Below, in pieces: positions 1-5,213 of a stretch of DNA of 7,005 nucleotides. Where the stretch lies: the NCBI GenBank assembly GCA_013329355.1, contig DUKK01000116.1:1-7005 (forward strand). The letters are read 5' to 3'. Under the pieces are notes generated by a model. It was not told the origin of the DNA. It did not search any database and worked only from the letters and a program-made list of their open reading frames with translations. Source of the DNA: Candidatus Poseidoniaceae archaeon. Its GTDB lineage: Archaea; Thermoplasmatota; Poseidoniia; Poseidoniales; Poseidoniaceae. Position numbers and translations under genes: made by a program. How positions within the stretch are numbered: position 1 is the first letter of the stretch; each line of letters starts with the position of its first letter.

Positions 1-647
1 TCATCTTCTGGAATTCCTGCTTCGACTTTGCCGACTAGGTCTGCACCGACATCAGCAGCTTTGGTGTAAATTCCACCGCCTACGCGAGCAAATAGCGCTA
101 TTGAGGAGGCACCCATACCGAATCCAGTCGCTGCTTGAATCACGTTTAGACCGCTTTCTGCAGCGTCATCACCAGCTGCTGCCACATCACCGGCACCGAG
201 CCACCAAGCGACAAGAGAAATCCCGAGCAGCCCAAGACCACCAACTGACAGTCCCATGACTGCGCCACCGTTGTAAGATACTGCTAATGCCGCCGGTTGA
301 CCACCGCTTTTAGCAGCCATAGCGGTTCTGCCATTAGCAGAAGTTGCCGCTCTCATTCCAGAGAACCCTGCAGCGACTGATGCTAGTGCACCGGCAAAGA
401 ACGCAATCGTAGTTTCAGCATCGTTCAATACAAATAGCAAGGCACCGACCGCAGCAACGAAGATTCCCAAGATTCGGTATTCTGCCTTCAAGAAAGCCAT
501 AGCACCGTCTTGGATTTCGCTGGTGATGTCTGCAACTACATCGTTGTCAATCTTCACGCTGTTCACTCGCAAGTATAACACAAAAGCAATCACAAGTCCA
601 ACTAGACCTGTGCCTGCTGCAATCAGAGGTATATTCGTAATGTCCAT
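1..647 (-). CDS. hppA: Membrane H+-translocating pyrophosphatase, N-terminal part (C-terminus off the left edge)
   Basis: This protein couples hydrolysis of cytoplasmic pyrophosphate to ion pumping, normally protons, across the membrane. The 215 visible residues start MDITNIPLIA. They contain the family segment EIQDGAMAFLKAEYR (about 44-58) and the signature GGGIYTKAADVGADLVGKVE (about 190-209). The latter includes the DX7KXE substrate-binding motif, with D199, K207 and E209 present. Hydrophobic helices lie near residues 5-27, 59-75, 80-97 and 127-150. Family members usually have about 650-800 residues, so roughly the first third is here. The frame is still open at base 1, after GIPED. The ATG at 647 is preceded by AGGTGG with 5-base spacing, and an in-frame stop lies just upstream at 657-659, so the start is well fixed apart from a possible GTG three codons earlier. 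The residues that separate K+-dependent from K+-independent, or H+ from Na+, enzymes lie outside the window. Identity is certain; ion specificity is not known. Confidence 0.96.
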   Translation of the reverse strand, partial: MDITNIPLIAAGTGLVGLVIAFVLYLRVNSVKIDNDVVADITSEIQDGAMAFLKAEYRILGIFVAAVGALLFVLNDAETTIAFFAGALASVAAGFSGMRAATSANGRTAMAAKSGGQPAALAVSYNGGAVMGLSVGGLGLLGISLVAWWLGAGDVAAAGDDAAESGLNVIQAATGFGMGASSIALFARVGGGIYTKAADVGADLVGKVEAGIPED

Positions 648-807
648 AATAGCCACCTATTTAGCGGCGACCCACAAACTCCTCATAAGTGGTTCGCTTA
701 CAAACTAAACACAATATCGAGATTAGCTACTAGTTATGGCCACGCCGAGCACCGTTTTTGGTTAATATGTAGAAATGATTCATTAAAGACGGCTTACTGG
801 CCCAACT
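648..807. promoter_or_regulatory. Divergent intergenic region between the pyrophosphatase and NFU genes
   Basis: This 160-base gap separates two divergently transcribed genes and must hold both promoters. For the minus strand, CTTATGAG (682-689) is a weak TATA-like candidate that would give a short leader carrying the AGGTGG site. For the plus strand, CATTAAAG (781-788) lies about 24 bases before the ATG at 808, and GGTTAATATG (760-769) lies about 43 bases before it. None matches the archaeal box A strongly, so the assignments are tentative. I see no ORF or RNA gene here. Confidence 0.35.
653..658 (-). promoter_or_regulatory. Shine-Dalgarno-like site of the pyrophosphatase gene
   Basis: On the minus strand the sequence reads AGGTGG, then CTATT, then ATG. 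AGGTG fits the anti-Shine-Dalgarno end of archaeal 16S rRNA. This supports the start at 647 and implies a leadered transcript, unlike several neighbours. Confidence 0.5.
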
Positions 808-1149
808 ATGGGAATTACTGCAGAGGAGATTCTGGCTGAAATTGGACCAGTTCAAGAGGTTCTTGACGCACATGATGGTATTGTCAATGTTATTGATACT
901 GCTGAGGGCAATATCATGCTTTCTCTTGACGGTGGGTGCAATGGATGTTCCTCAACGCCGATGACCGCTATGCAGATATTCTATTCACTGATGAAGTTGG
1001 ATGCGGTCAACGATGTGATATTCGTTAACGGTGAGCTACCTGAATACATGCGAGATTTCATCAAGAAAAAAATGGAAAAGGAAGCTGCTGAGGCGAATCA
1101 AAACCTCACATCTGGGGGAGATCACGAGCCCAGAGGCGAAATAATCTAG
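808..1149 (+). CDS. Stand-alone NifU C-terminal (NFU) domain protein, iron-sulfur cluster scaffold/carrier
   Basis: NFU-domain proteins bind a transient Fe-S cluster through a CxxC pair, usually between two monomers, and hand it to target enzymes in the cytoplasm. The 113-residue protein has the expected fold order. A helix (about 4-20) is followed by DGIVNVIDTAEGNIMLSLDGG and then GGCNGCSSTPMT, with the CxxC cysteines at C44 and C47. Further downstream comes the typical end of the domain, VNDVIFVNGELP (about 68-79). A charged helix (KKKMEKEAAEA) and a polar tail of about 20 residues follow the domain. No N-terminal IscU-like or A-type domain is present, so this is a single-domain form. The reading frame has a stop at 784-786 and no other plausible start before ATG 808. 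No ribosome binding site is visible, so a leaderless or short-leader transcript is likely. The stop is one base from the stop of the convergent gene. Family assignment is strong; the client proteins are unknown. Confidence 0.88.
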   Translation: MGITAEEILAEIGPVQEVLDAHDGIVNVIDTAEGNIMLSLDGGCNGCSSTPMTAMQIFYSLMKLDAVNDVIFVNGELPEYMRDFIKKKMEKEAAEANQNLTSGGDHEPRGEII

Positions 1150-1150
1150 A

Positions 1151-1168
1151 TTATTCTTCTTCTTTTTT
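1151..1168 (+). terminator. Candidate T-rich terminator of the NFU gene
   Basis: Directly after the NFU stop the plus strand carries an 18-base tract with 14 T, ending in six consecutive T. Archaeal termination commonly uses such U-rich tracts without a hairpin, and none is visible here. The tract also encodes, on the opposite strand, the GKKEEE end of the convergent gene, so codon choice alone could explain it. Confidence 0.45.
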
Positions 1169-1483
1169 ACCGATTGAATGTGGGTTCGCACCAAATGATA
1201 CGTTGGTCCCCTTAATGTTCATCCTGGCAGAAATAGCAATGATAATGCAGACCAATGATAGCGGTTTTGGCAGATAGGCAGAACCCCATAGCGAACCGCC
1301 AGATAGGGCTAGCCACCACAACACGACAGCACACAAAATCAAGGCACCAGCGATTATGTTTTGCGCCATGTATTCGGCTTTTTCAGACCGAGAGAAGGTC
1401 GCAATAAAGGTGAACAATATAGCGGATAATCCGCACAATGCTTCAGCCAAGTGTTCGATGAAAATTGGGTCAACACCTGCCAT
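1151..1483 (-). CDS. Small three-helix membrane protein, function unknown
   Basis: I do not recognise this 110-residue protein. It has three hydrophobic segments, near residues 12-30 (ALCGLSAILFTFIATF), 43-62 (IIAGALILCAVVLWWLALSG) and 68-86 (AYLPKPLSLVCIIIAISA). A polar loop SRSEKAEYMAQN separates the first two, and a hydrophilic tail ends in GKKEEE. It is probably an integral inner-membrane protein. No catalytic motif is visible. The ATG at 1483 has an AGGA six bases upstream and a good box A at 1505-1512, about 25 bases upstream. The promoter position favours a leaderless or near-leaderless message. The gene converges on the NFU gene with one base between stop codons and diverges from polX, so it is probably a single-gene transcript. 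That it has its own promoter, a normal start and helix-like composition makes a real gene likely, though homologues were not checked. Confidence 0.7.
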   Translation of the reverse strand: MAGVDPIFIEHLAEALCGLSAILFTFIATFSRSEKAEYMAQNIIAGALILCAVVLWWLALSGGSLWGSAYLPKPLSLVCIIIAISARMNIKGTNVSFGANPHSIGKKEEE

Positions 1484-1504
1484 GGGATGTCCTATGGTTA
1501 GATG

Positions 1505-1512
1505 TTATTAAG
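1505..1512 (-). promoter_or_regulatory. Archaeal box A (TATA-like) of the 110-residue membrane protein gene
   Basis: The minus strand reads CTTAATAA, centred 25-26 bases before the ATG at 1483. That is the usual distance from box A to the transcription start in archaea, so transcription would begin at or very near the start codon. Confidence 0.45.
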
Positions 1513-1530
1513 CCCGGTTACTGCCATTAG

Positions 1531-1538
1531 ATTATTAT
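1531..1538 (+). promoter_or_regulatory. Possible box A for the polX operon
   Basis: ATTATTAT lies in the gap between the divergent 110-residue gene and polX, about 48 bases before the polX ATG. It would give a leader of roughly 20 bases, without an evident ribosome binding site. The small inverted repeat GGTTTGAAACC (1552-1562) sits between this box and the gene. The assignment is weak. Confidence 0.22.
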
Positions 1539-1582
1539 GGACTCATAACAAGGTTTGAAACCATAATCGCTGTGAATTAACT

Positions 1583-3520
1583 ATGGCAGGCGGCAACTTC
1601 TCCTTACCGAAAGCCCGCCCTAGTGGGCCTCCATTCTTCTCCCGTAACCAAATTGCTGCAGCACTGCACCAAGTTGCTGTATTGCTTGAATTGCAGGGGG
1701 CCAATGTTTTCAGACTAAGGTCTTACCAGAATGCCAGCCGAACCTTGGGTGGTATCACTGAGGATTTGGGTGAACTGGTTGCAACCGGGAAAATATTCGA
1801 TATCAAAGGCATTGGTAAAGGTCTAGGCTCAGCCATATCGCAAGCCGTTTCACAAGGCAAGTGGCCCGATGATTGGATTGATTTACACAACAACACACCA
1901 CCTGGGCTTATCGAGATGCTGGGTATTCCAGGACTTGGACCAAAACGTATCAAAATCATGAATGAAGAGTTGGGGGTAGAATCTATCACTACACTAAAGC
2001 AAGCTGCACTCGACAATTCAATCGCCGGACTGAAGGGCTTTGGCGCAAAATCGCAACAAAAAATGCTGGACGGCATTGAATTACTGGCTAGATTCCGTGC
2101 CCGCAGACGCCTTGACGTTGGATTGATGTATGGTGAGGCATTTGAGCAGAGAATTGCCACTATTGACGGAGTGATAAAGGCTCAGTTAGCCGGCAGCGCT
2201 CGACGCCGTAAGGAAACCATTGGCGACCTCGATATCGTAGTCGGGGTTTTGGATGAAAATAAAACAAGTGTCAGTAAGGCAATTTTGGCATTGCCCGGTA
2301 TTGCTGATGTCAAAGGTGCGGGCGAGTCAAAAATCAGTCTGATTCTCGATACCAGTATATTTGAAGGCGGATTTTCACTTGGGCATATCGACCAAACCGT
2401 AATGCAGGCCATTGGCGGCGATGATTACGAACAACTCGAATCTGGTGGTACAATTGATGCACAGGTCAGACTAGTCGCCCCGGAAATCTTCCCGTTTACT
2501 CTGGCATATTTCACTGGTAGTAAAGAGCATAATATCATCATGCGCCAACGCGCAATAGATCGTGGTTTAAGACTCAGTGAATTCGGCCTGATACCTGAGG
2601 CCGAAGCGGGTGATTTGAAAGGCATGGCGGCTGCTCATCTATCGCTATCAGCGATCGATGAATCAGAAATCTACCGCCATCTAGATTTAGATTGGGTTCC
2701 GCCTGAGTTACGCGAAGATACCGGAGAAATTGACGCTGCTAATTCAGCAGCCCTACCCAGGCTGATCGTTCCGGGAGATGTAAAAGGCGTATTACACAAT
2801 CACACAACCCTATCTGATGGTGACGCAACATTAGAGCAAATGGCAGAAGCAGCAAGAAATATTGGCTGGAACTGGCTAGGTGTTGCCGACCATTCGCAAT
2901 CGCTTAAAGTGGCTAATGGAGCCAGCCCTGAGGACCTGCTGGCGCAAGGTCAGCAAATCAAACAATACAATGCTACTTGGGCTGAAGAAGGAATAGATTT
3001 TAGATTATTTCACGGCTCGGAGTCTGACATACTTGAAGACGGGAAATTGGATTACACAGACGAAGTGCTTGCCGAATTAGATTATGTTGTTGCCTCAGTC
3101 CACGCAATGACAAAGTGGAAAAATCGTGATGAAGTAACCAATACGGAAGATCTTATGCGAGCAATCGATCACCCTGCAACCAAAGTTCTTGGTCATCCAA
3201 CAGGGCGTATTCTTCAGGGTCGAGACGGTTATGAAATCGACATGTTTGCAATTATTGAACACATGGCAGAGCATAACGAAGCAGGACGGTTAAAAGCTGT
3301 CGAATTAAATGCTAGTCCATATCGACTTGACTTGGATTGGCGCCTCTGCAAATACGCCAAGAGCAACAATGTTCCAGTTGTTATCAATCCCGATGCGCAC
3401 TCAGTTCGTGGACTCGGTGACTTCGCTTACGGCGTTATGGCGGCACGCAAAGGCTGGTTAGAGTCCGGCGACACGCTCAATTCCCTATCGCTTGATGAAA
3501 TGACCGCCAGGTTACTTTGA
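1583..3520 (+). CDS. polX: PolX family DNA polymerase with C-terminal PHP nuclease domain
   Basis: Family X polymerases of this type fill short gaps during base excision repair. Their Mn2+-dependent PHP domain acts as a 3'-5' exonuclease and, in studied members, an AP endonuclease. The 645 residues show an N-terminal 8-kDa/helix-hairpin-helix region (about 20-175, with LGIPGLGPKRI at 113-123 and LKGFGAKS at 150-157). The palm has GS at 204-205 and GDLDIVV with D215 and D217. The third catalytic Asp is probably D292 (TIDAQVRLV), followed by YFTGSKEHN (309-317). The thumb ends in WVPPELRED. The PHP domain carries all expected metal ligands: H405/H407, D412, H437, E480, H507, H538, D604 and H606. 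Relatives usually have about 570-580 residues; the excess lies in a longer N-terminus and an apparent palm insertion near 256-290. The ATG at 1583 is the only plausible start, because the frame is closed by a TGA at 1556-1558. No ribosome binding site is visible. The gene heads a four-gene run that ends in endonuclease III. Confidence 0.96.
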   Translation: MAGGNFSLPKARPSGPPFFSRNQIAAALHQVAVLLELQGANVFRLRSYQNASRTLGGITEDLGELVATGKIFDIKGIGKGLGSAISQAVSQGKWPDDWIDLHNNTPPGLIEMLGIPGLGPKRIKIMNEELGVESITTLKQAALDNSIAGLKGFGAKSQQKMLDGIELLARFRARRRLDVGLMYGEAFEQRIATIDGVIKAQLAGSARRRKETIGDLDIVVGVLDENKTSVSKAILALPGIADVKGAGESKISLILDTSIFEGGFSLGHIDQTVMQAIGGDDYEQLESGGTIDAQVRLVAPEIFPFTLAYFTGSKEHNIIMRQRAIDRGLRLSEFGLIPEAEAGDLKGMAAAHLSLSAIDESEIYRHLDLDWVPPELREDTGEIDAANSAALPRLIVPGDVKGVLHNHTTLSDGDATLEQMAEAARNIGWNWLGVADHSQSLKVANGASPEDLLAQGQQIKQYNATWAEEGIDFRLFHGSESDILEDGKLDYTDEVLAELDYVVASVHAMTKWKNRDEVTNTEDLMRAIDHPATKVLGHPTGRILQGRDGYEIDMFAIIEHMAEHNEAGRLKAVELNASPYRLDLDWRLCKYAKSNNVPVVINPDAHSVRGLGDFAYGVMAARKGWLESGDTLNSLSLDEMTARLL

Positions 3521-3556
3521 ACATACATTCATGAAAGGTGACGGAGTGGAATTGTT

Positions 3557-3754
3557 ATGCGAACATTGAGGACACTGATAATGGGTGTATCAATGGCCCT
3601 CCCCGGCATGTTCCTCGCGCTCATTATTTGGTATATCGTTGGTAAACCAAGCACCGAACCTTTAGAGACCATTATCTGTAATGTTATTCCAATGATTTCT
3701 ATTGCACTTGGCTTAGTGTTTGGCTGGTTAACCGGTGGAGAATACGAAGGCTGA
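3557..3754 (+). CDS. Small two-helix membrane protein, function unknown
   Basis: I do not recognise this 65-residue protein. It has two hydrophobic helices, near residues 7-28 (LIMGVSMALPGMFLALIIWYIV) and 40-60 (ICNVIPMISIALGLVFGWL). A short polar loop (GKPSTEPLET) joins them and the tail GGEYEG is acidic, so it is probably a small integral membrane hairpin. An in-frame stop at 3539-3541 leaves ATG 3557 as the start. A GGAG about 10 bases upstream could serve as the ribosome binding site. The gene begins 36 bases after polX and its TGA directly precedes the next coding frame, so it almost certainly shares the polX message. Its presence in a repair operon is unexplained. Because it is short and hydrophobic, homology searches may be uninformative; conserved position next to polX in relatives would be the best support. 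Confidence 0.62.
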   Translation: MRTLRTLIMGVSMALPGMFLALIIWYIVGKPSTEPLETIICNVIPMISIALGLVFGWLTGGEYEG

Positions 3755-3763
3755 GTGGTTCAC

Positions 3764-4069
3764 ATGGCGGAAGAATTCACTATCGAACAGTGGGACCAAA
3801 TAATCGCTAAATTTACCTCAACCTTTGAGGGTCTTGGCACTGTGCTACACAATGCAGAAATGGCCTCCTTCACATCAAGAGCACCTGATGTTGAAACTGG
3901 CATAGCGATTTATTCTGATGGCCAATTTTCCGCATCAATGCCACTACATGGTATAGATTCGATAGTTAGGAAAGTAATTTTCACCAACGAAGCCATTACC
4001 TTGCGGGGTGAATCTGTTGACTATACCTATCGAATACCGCCAGAAATACTTAGACATCGAGGCGAGTAA
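3764..4069 (+). CDS. Uncharacterised small soluble protein in the polX-nth run
   Basis: I cannot assign this protein to a family. From ATG 3764 it has 101 residues. An amphipathic N-terminal helix (EEFTIEQWDQIIAKFTSTFEG) is followed by alternating strand-like segments (SFTSRAP, TGIAIYSDGQFSASMPL, VRKVIFTNEAITLRG, VDYTYRIPPEIL). This suggests a small alpha/beta or helix-plus-sheet fold. There is no membrane segment, no signal peptide and no cysteine, and no catalytic motif is evident. A GTG at 3755, directly after the upstream TGA, would add MVH and has AAGG four bases upstream. I prefer the ATG because MAEEF is a more usual N-terminus, but the choice is not settled. The stop codon TAA abuts the ATG of nth with no gap, so translation is probably coupled. 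A role alongside base excision repair is suggested only by position. Confidence 0.65.
   Translation: MAEEFTIEQWDQIIAKFTSTFEGLGTVLHNAEMASFTSRAPDVETGIAIYSDGQFSASMPLHGIDSIVRKVIFTNEAITLRGESVDYTYRIPPEILRHRGE
4059..4062 (+). promoter_or_regulatory. Ribosome binding site of nth inside the preceding gene
   Basis: GAGG lies seven bases before the ATG at 4070, within the last codons of the upstream gene. Together with the abutting TAA-ATG junction it supports this start and an operonic, translationally coupled arrangement. Confidence 0.5.
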
Positions 4070-4720
4070 ATGAAGCGCAGCGAAAAGGCTGAAAAAATAG
4101 CGATTATGCTAGAAGAACTTTACCCAGAAACCCCAGTCCCACTAGACCATGAAAATCCCTTCCAGTTACTCGTTGCGGTTTTAATGAGTGCTCAAACTAC
4201 CGATTTGAAGGTTAACGAAGTCACTCCTGCGTTATTTGCCAAGGGACCTAATGCTAAGGAAATGGCGGAATTACCGGTCGAGGTTATTTTATCTGATATT
4301 CGTCAGGTTGGCCTAGCACCGACCAAAGCAAAAAATATCAAACGCATGGCTGAGTTATTGCTAGAAAGACACGATGGGGAAGTTCCCGCCTCGTTTGAAG
4401 AACTAGAGGATCTACCCGGCGTGGGTCACAAAACCGCCGGCGTAGTTATGGCCCAATCATTTGGCGTCCCGGCGTTTCCCATCGATACACACATCCATCG
4501 TCTCGCTGCCCGCTGGGGATTATCTAATGGTAAAAATGTCGAGAAGACTGAAAAAGATTTGAAAGCAGTATTTCCTAAAGAATTGTGGAACAAGTTGCAC
4601 TTACAAATTATCTTCTTTGGCCGTGAGTATTGTCCTGCTCGCAATCACGACCTCACCCAATGTCCAATTTGCTCATGGGCAGCAACTAAAAAGCGTATTC
4701 GCGAGGAAATGAAACGCTGA
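4070..4720 (+). CDS. nth: Endonuclease III-type DNA glycosylase/AP lyase with an atypical cysteine loop
   Basis: Endonuclease III excises oxidised pyrimidines and nicks the abasic site by beta-elimination, starting base excision repair. The 216-residue length fits the family (E. coli Nth has 211). Visible features are the LMSAQTTD segment (38-45), which corresponds to LLSAQATD of E. coli, and the helix-hairpin-helix LPGVGHKTAGVV (115-126) with catalytic K121. FPIDTHIHRLAARWG follows, with catalytic D139. The C-terminal loop EYCPARNHDLTQCPICSWA has cysteines at 188, 198 and 201 only. The usual cluster pattern is C-x6-C-x2-C-x5-C; here the spacing is C-x9-C-x2-C. Aligned with E. coli, L195 replaces the second cysteine and A204 the fourth, and C201 is additional. 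H193 lies in the loop and could be a ligand. An intact catalytic core makes an active glycosylase likely; whether it holds a 4Fe-4S cluster is open. It is the last gene of the polX run and its stop abuts that of the convergent gene. Confidence 0.95.
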   Translation: MKRSEKAEKIAIMLEELYPETPVPLDHENPFQLLVAVLMSAQTTDLKVNEVTPALFAKGPNAKEMAELPVEVILSDIRQVGLAPTKAKNIKRMAELLLERHDGEVPASFEELEDLPGVGHKTAGVVMAQSFGVPAFPIDTHIHRLAARWGLSNGKNVEKTEKDLKAVFPKELWNKLHLQIIFFGREYCPARNHDLTQCPICSWAATKKRIREEMKR

Positions 4721-5170
4721 TTACAATAGAGTAATATTGGCTGCAGCAACATTAGCAATCAGCAGGACGCCTGTTATGACGGCAGTGACTCTTACTGCCG
4801 TGTGATGAGCATCTCCATCGTTGGCTTCACGTAGCAAAGCGTAGCCAATCAGACCGATACCTATCGACTGTAGCATACTGGCAAATGCATCCAAACTAGT
4901 ACCGAGTTTTTCATGGGAAAATTGCTCCTCTGCATACTTAGTGGGATCGTCATAATCAGCAGGGTTTGGCGCACCAACTAAATCAGTCACTTGTCCAAAC
5001 ATCGCTCCAATAACAATCAATACTACGCCGACCATAAGCCATTTACTGAAGGCATATGCACCGTATTTGTCAAGAAATTTTGGTTGTGGTTGATATGCTG
5101 CCATCGGTTGCATGGGCTGCATTGGTTGGGGAGGCTGGGGTTGAACAGGGGGGCCGGGTGCCGGTTGCAT
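4721..5170 (-). CDS. Membrane protein with Pro/Gln/Met-rich N-terminal tail, function unknown
   Basis: I do not recognise this 149-residue protein. Residues 1-30 are a low-complexity tail rich in Pro, Gln and Met, including three QPM triplets (15-23). FLDKYGAYAFSKW (32-44) follows, and then three hydrophobic helices near 45-61, 95-113 and 127-146. The loop between helices 1 and 2 (about 62-93) is acidic (NPADYDDPTKYAEEQ), and the loop between helices 2 and 3 is REANDGDAHH. The tail could be a flexible cytoplasmic arm for protein binding, by analogy with Pro-rich tails in other small membrane proteins. A TTG at 5191 would give seven more residues, but the ATG at 5170 is preferred because a clear box A lies 26 bases upstream of it. 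The gene follows the FlaJ-like gene by 43 bases on the same strand yet has its own promoter, so a link to pilus function is only positional. Its stop abuts that of nth. Confidence 0.72.
   Translation of the reverse strand: MQPAPGPPVQPQPPQPMQPMQPMAAYQPQPKFLDKYGAYAFSKWLMVGVVLIVIGAMFGQVTDLVGAPNPADYDDPTKYAEEQFSHEKLGTSLDAFASMLQSIGIGLIGYALLREANDGDAHHTAVRVTAVITGVLLIANVAAANITLL
5102..5128 (-). repeat. Three imperfect 9-base tandem units encoding QPM
   Basis: On the minus strand three consecutive units follow the pattern CARCCNATG and encode Gln-Pro-Met three times. They differ only at third codon positions. They sit in the Pro/Gln-rich tail of the 149-residue membrane protein and probably arose by short tandem duplication followed by synonymous drift. 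Confidence 0.6.
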
Positions 5171-5192
5171 GTGTGTTGATTGTAAAATCAAT

Positions 5193-5200
5193 CTATAATA
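5193..5200 (-). promoter_or_regulatory. Archaeal box A of the Pro/Gln-rich membrane protein gene
   Basis: The minus strand reads TATTATAG, centred 26-27 bases before the ATG at 5170. This is the clearest promoter in the window. It predicts a leaderless transcript, and no ribosome binding site is visible between it and the start codon. It decides the start in favour of 5170 over the upstream TTG, which lies at the box itself. Confidence 0.55.
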
Positions 5201-5213
5201 CTTGACAAATTCA

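Noticed and set aside
523..708. Plus-strand 61-codon ORF over the pyrophosphatase start
   Set aside because: It is antisense to conserved N-terminal pyrophosphatase sequence and its upstream region has no promoter or binding site.
1552..1562. Perfect short inverted repeat GGTTTGAAACC upstream of polX, a possible operator
   Set aside because: Arms of five bases are expected by chance in AT-rich intergenic DNA, and I saw no second copy before another gene.
1723..2625. Long minus-strand ORFs inside polX
   Set aside because: They are antisense to a gene with complete catalytic motifs, have low-complexity Ser/Pro-rich translations and match no family.
3531..3569. A 12-codon ORF (MKGDGVELLCEH) starting between polX and the 65-residue gene
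   Set aside because: It overlaps the start of the next gene out of frame, has no ribosome binding site and is too short to support; the AGGTGA inside it is too far from ATG 3557 to act clearly as its binding site.
5171..5191. TTG start at 5191 for the Pro/Gln-rich membrane protein
   Set aside because: It adjoins the box A, so it would lie at or upstream of the predicted transcription start; ATG 5170 has ideal spacing from the box.
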